Source: Viscum album (lineage: Eukaryota > Streptophyta > Magnoliopsida > Santalales > Viscaceae). From it: a stretch of DNA of 64,000 nt. The notes beneath the pieces are model-generated. The model saw nothing but the letters and a program-made list of their open reading frames with translations. It ran no database searches and had not been told where the DNA came from. Below, piece after piece: positions 62,141 through 64,000 of this stretch (its first letter is position 1; every line of letters begins with the position of its first letter). Position numbers and translations under genes: made by a program. Location: positions 1,649,306,062-1,649,370,061 of the forward strand of contig OY728121.1 of NCBI GenBank assembly GCA_963277665.1, read 5' to 3'.

Positions 62141-64000
62141 TGATTTTTCAATTAATATTCATTACTCTGATACAAAAAAAACAAGGATACTTCTACCTCA
62201 TAATTTACTCAAGTTCCTACATATCTTCCTCAAACTGGTTGTTTCACTGCAATATATTATATAGGTGAGTGGTAATTTTTATTATAACTTAATTTGTTTA
62301 ATCTAGAATATCCACTATTTATTCCTTATAAGAATGATATTACCCCAACAATATGACCTCTGAGTTCAGTATAAGTACATGGTTGGGTATGTAATTCATT
62401 AAGAGATATACATGGGATACATCATGATATTGTGATAGGTTTAGTGGATGCACCAACTGATAGGGTACCAACCCAATATGATCAAGAATTTTAGAGAAAA
62501 TGATATACCTAAGAATTAGTTTTCCGTTATTTAGGAATCTCATAACATTATTCCATGGAGAAATTATTTGAAATGGCTCATCAAAAACATAAAATTCTAG
62601 ATCACACAAGAAATTGTTAGTATAACTTTTCTGACGACTCTAATATTACCTTATGTGGTGCTGAATGGATCTGACAACTTCTACCATTTCTTTATCTATC
62701 TAAAGTCCTAATATGTTTCTTTCTCTTACTTCATTCCATCATGTTTGAGCTATACATTTATTTCCATTGTGGGATTCATAAGGATCCAATAAAATGCTTT
62801 AGTGAAGGCTATTATTGTAAGAACCCTAACCTTGAGGAAGTTATTTATCCTAACCATCTTTGAAATCCAAATAACAAGATCATAAAATATCCTTAAGGGT
62901 TTGAATAGTTCTCTCAGAATATCTATTTACTTAATGATGATACAAAGTGAAGAAACTAAACTCAGTATTAATATCTTAATGAAGACTTCACGAGAACATT
63001 GAGGAAAAACATGATACTAATCATACACAATAGAATATTGTAATCCATGAAACCTCACCACTAACTTAATGTATATCCTAGAAAGATGATCAAGAGTGAA
63101 GTATTCATTTATAGTTTTGAAGTGTGATTACTTAGTAAGGCGATCAACTGAAACACATATAGAATTATTCGCATTAGGTTTTTTTGGGAGTCCAATGACA
63201 AAATCCATTTTGATTCTTTCCATTTCCATTCTGGTAGGGGTAATATATGTGACAATACCTTATAATTTTGTCCATCTAACTTAACTTTCTGAAATACAAA
63301 GAACCGAAATACAAACTCTTGAATGTCTCTCTTTATTAAATCCCATAAAAAATACTCTATCAAATCTCTAAACATCTTCATAATTCTAGTATGAATAGAT
63401 AATGATGAAATATGGGATTACTCTAATAAATCATTCTTAAAATCTATTATGCATGAAATACCAACACGGTTACTAAACCTTATCTTTCCATAATGATCAA
63501 GGTTACACCATGGAACAATTATTAGTTTATTTTGTAGCTCTAAATATTACTTCAAAACTACATTAATTTTTAACTAGATAGATGGTTAAACATTCAATTG
63601 ATCAAGTGAATATTTCTCCCCTTCCTTTCATATTTTTAGATTCATCCTTTAAAATTCTAAAAATATTTGATTTTTTTATCCTCATCATTGGTAATCTAAC
63701 ATGATGTCTTCAACTCAAAGCATCAACAACATTTTTATCATTCTTATGGTGGTAATGTGTTGAGAAGTAATAATCCTTAATTAGATCTAACAATCTTTTT
63801 TGGTTTATATTCAACTCCTTTTATGTGAATATATACATCAAATTTTTTTGATTGTTATATATATCACACTTTTCTTCATAAATATAATTCATATAAATCA
63901 TTAATTAATAAATTACTATAGGTAACTCAAAATCATGAGTTAGTTATTTTTTCTTATGAACCATCAACTATCACAAGTCATAAGATATGAATGGGTCATT
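62141..64000 (-). pseudogene. pol: Decayed pol of the minus-strand Tekay-like element, cut by window edge
   Basis: Reading from the right edge on the minus strand: an RNase H end near 63720-63830 (KELNINQKRLLDLIKDYY, compare [18 protein letters not shown] in the intact copy). Next is integrase finger and core start at 63109-63381 (MFRDLIEYFLWDLIKRDIQE, then LPEWKWKES). The integrase tail is at 62340-62609 (NVMRFLNNGKLILRY, PLNLSQYHDVSHVYLLMNYI). Sequence between 62610 and 63108 should hold the DDE core, but I cannot follow it. Chromodomain scraps at 62150-62330 are very weak. The finger cysteines have changed (FRFFVFQ where CLVCQQ is usual). Confidence 0.8.

Overview
The window is intergenic plant heterochromatin built almost entirely of nested transposable elements. 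I find no host protein gene, rRNA or tRNA gene. A flowering plant with a large, repeat-rich, AT-rich genome is the best reading. The basis is the mix of lineages: an Athila-type Ty3/Gypsy element with a tRNA-Asp-type primer site, Tekay/Del-type chromoviruses with a tRNA-iMet-type site, a SIRE/Maximus-like Ty1/Copia element, and CACTA (EnSpm) transposons. The species cannot be read from the sequence. Clade names come from recognising protein motifs by eye, without any database search.

Layout, left to right. 1-10646: an almost complete Athila-type element; about 240 bp of its 5' LTR lie off the window and gag-pol is broken by stops and frameshifts. 10647-13049: the 3' part of a GC-richer LTR containing a W-box minisatellite. 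13050-17930: AT-rich DNA with a decayed CACTA accessory gene at 14.6-16.6 kb. 17940-20242 and 32960-33240: a ~178-bp satellite arranged in three-monomer higher-order units. A full 12.7-kb Tekay element (20243-32954, 5-bp target duplication ATACA) interrupts one satellite monomer. 33430-42528: a CACTA element (33725-42442) with terminal inverted repeats, a TNPD/Tnp2 transposase relic, a second transposase-associated ORF relic and a 1.5-kb AT minisatellite; it sits inside what looks like an older CACTA-like element. 42659-45416: a solo LTR that landed in the polypurine tract just in front of another LTR (from 45429). 46361-57930: a very decayed SIRE-like Copia element, itself carrying a small CACTA-like element (49133-49886). 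58377-64000: a minus-strand Tekay-like element, 3' LTR then pol, running off the right edge.

How the parts relate. Each autonomous element once encoded its own gag-pol or transposase, but every coding region seen here has premature stops, so all are probably dead. The chromovirus chromodomain is consistent with insertion into heterochromatin, as is its location in a satellite. The nesting gives an order of events: satellite before Tekay; outer CACTA before inner CACTA; 45429 LTR before the solo LTR and before the Copia element; Copia before the small CACTA-like element. Decay increases to the right. I do not see a clearly new biological system. The best leads are a perfectly kept three-hairpin structure in the Athila LTRs, an inverted repeat around the Tekay TATA box, TG...TA chromovirus LTR ends, the three-monomer satellite, and the W-box array.
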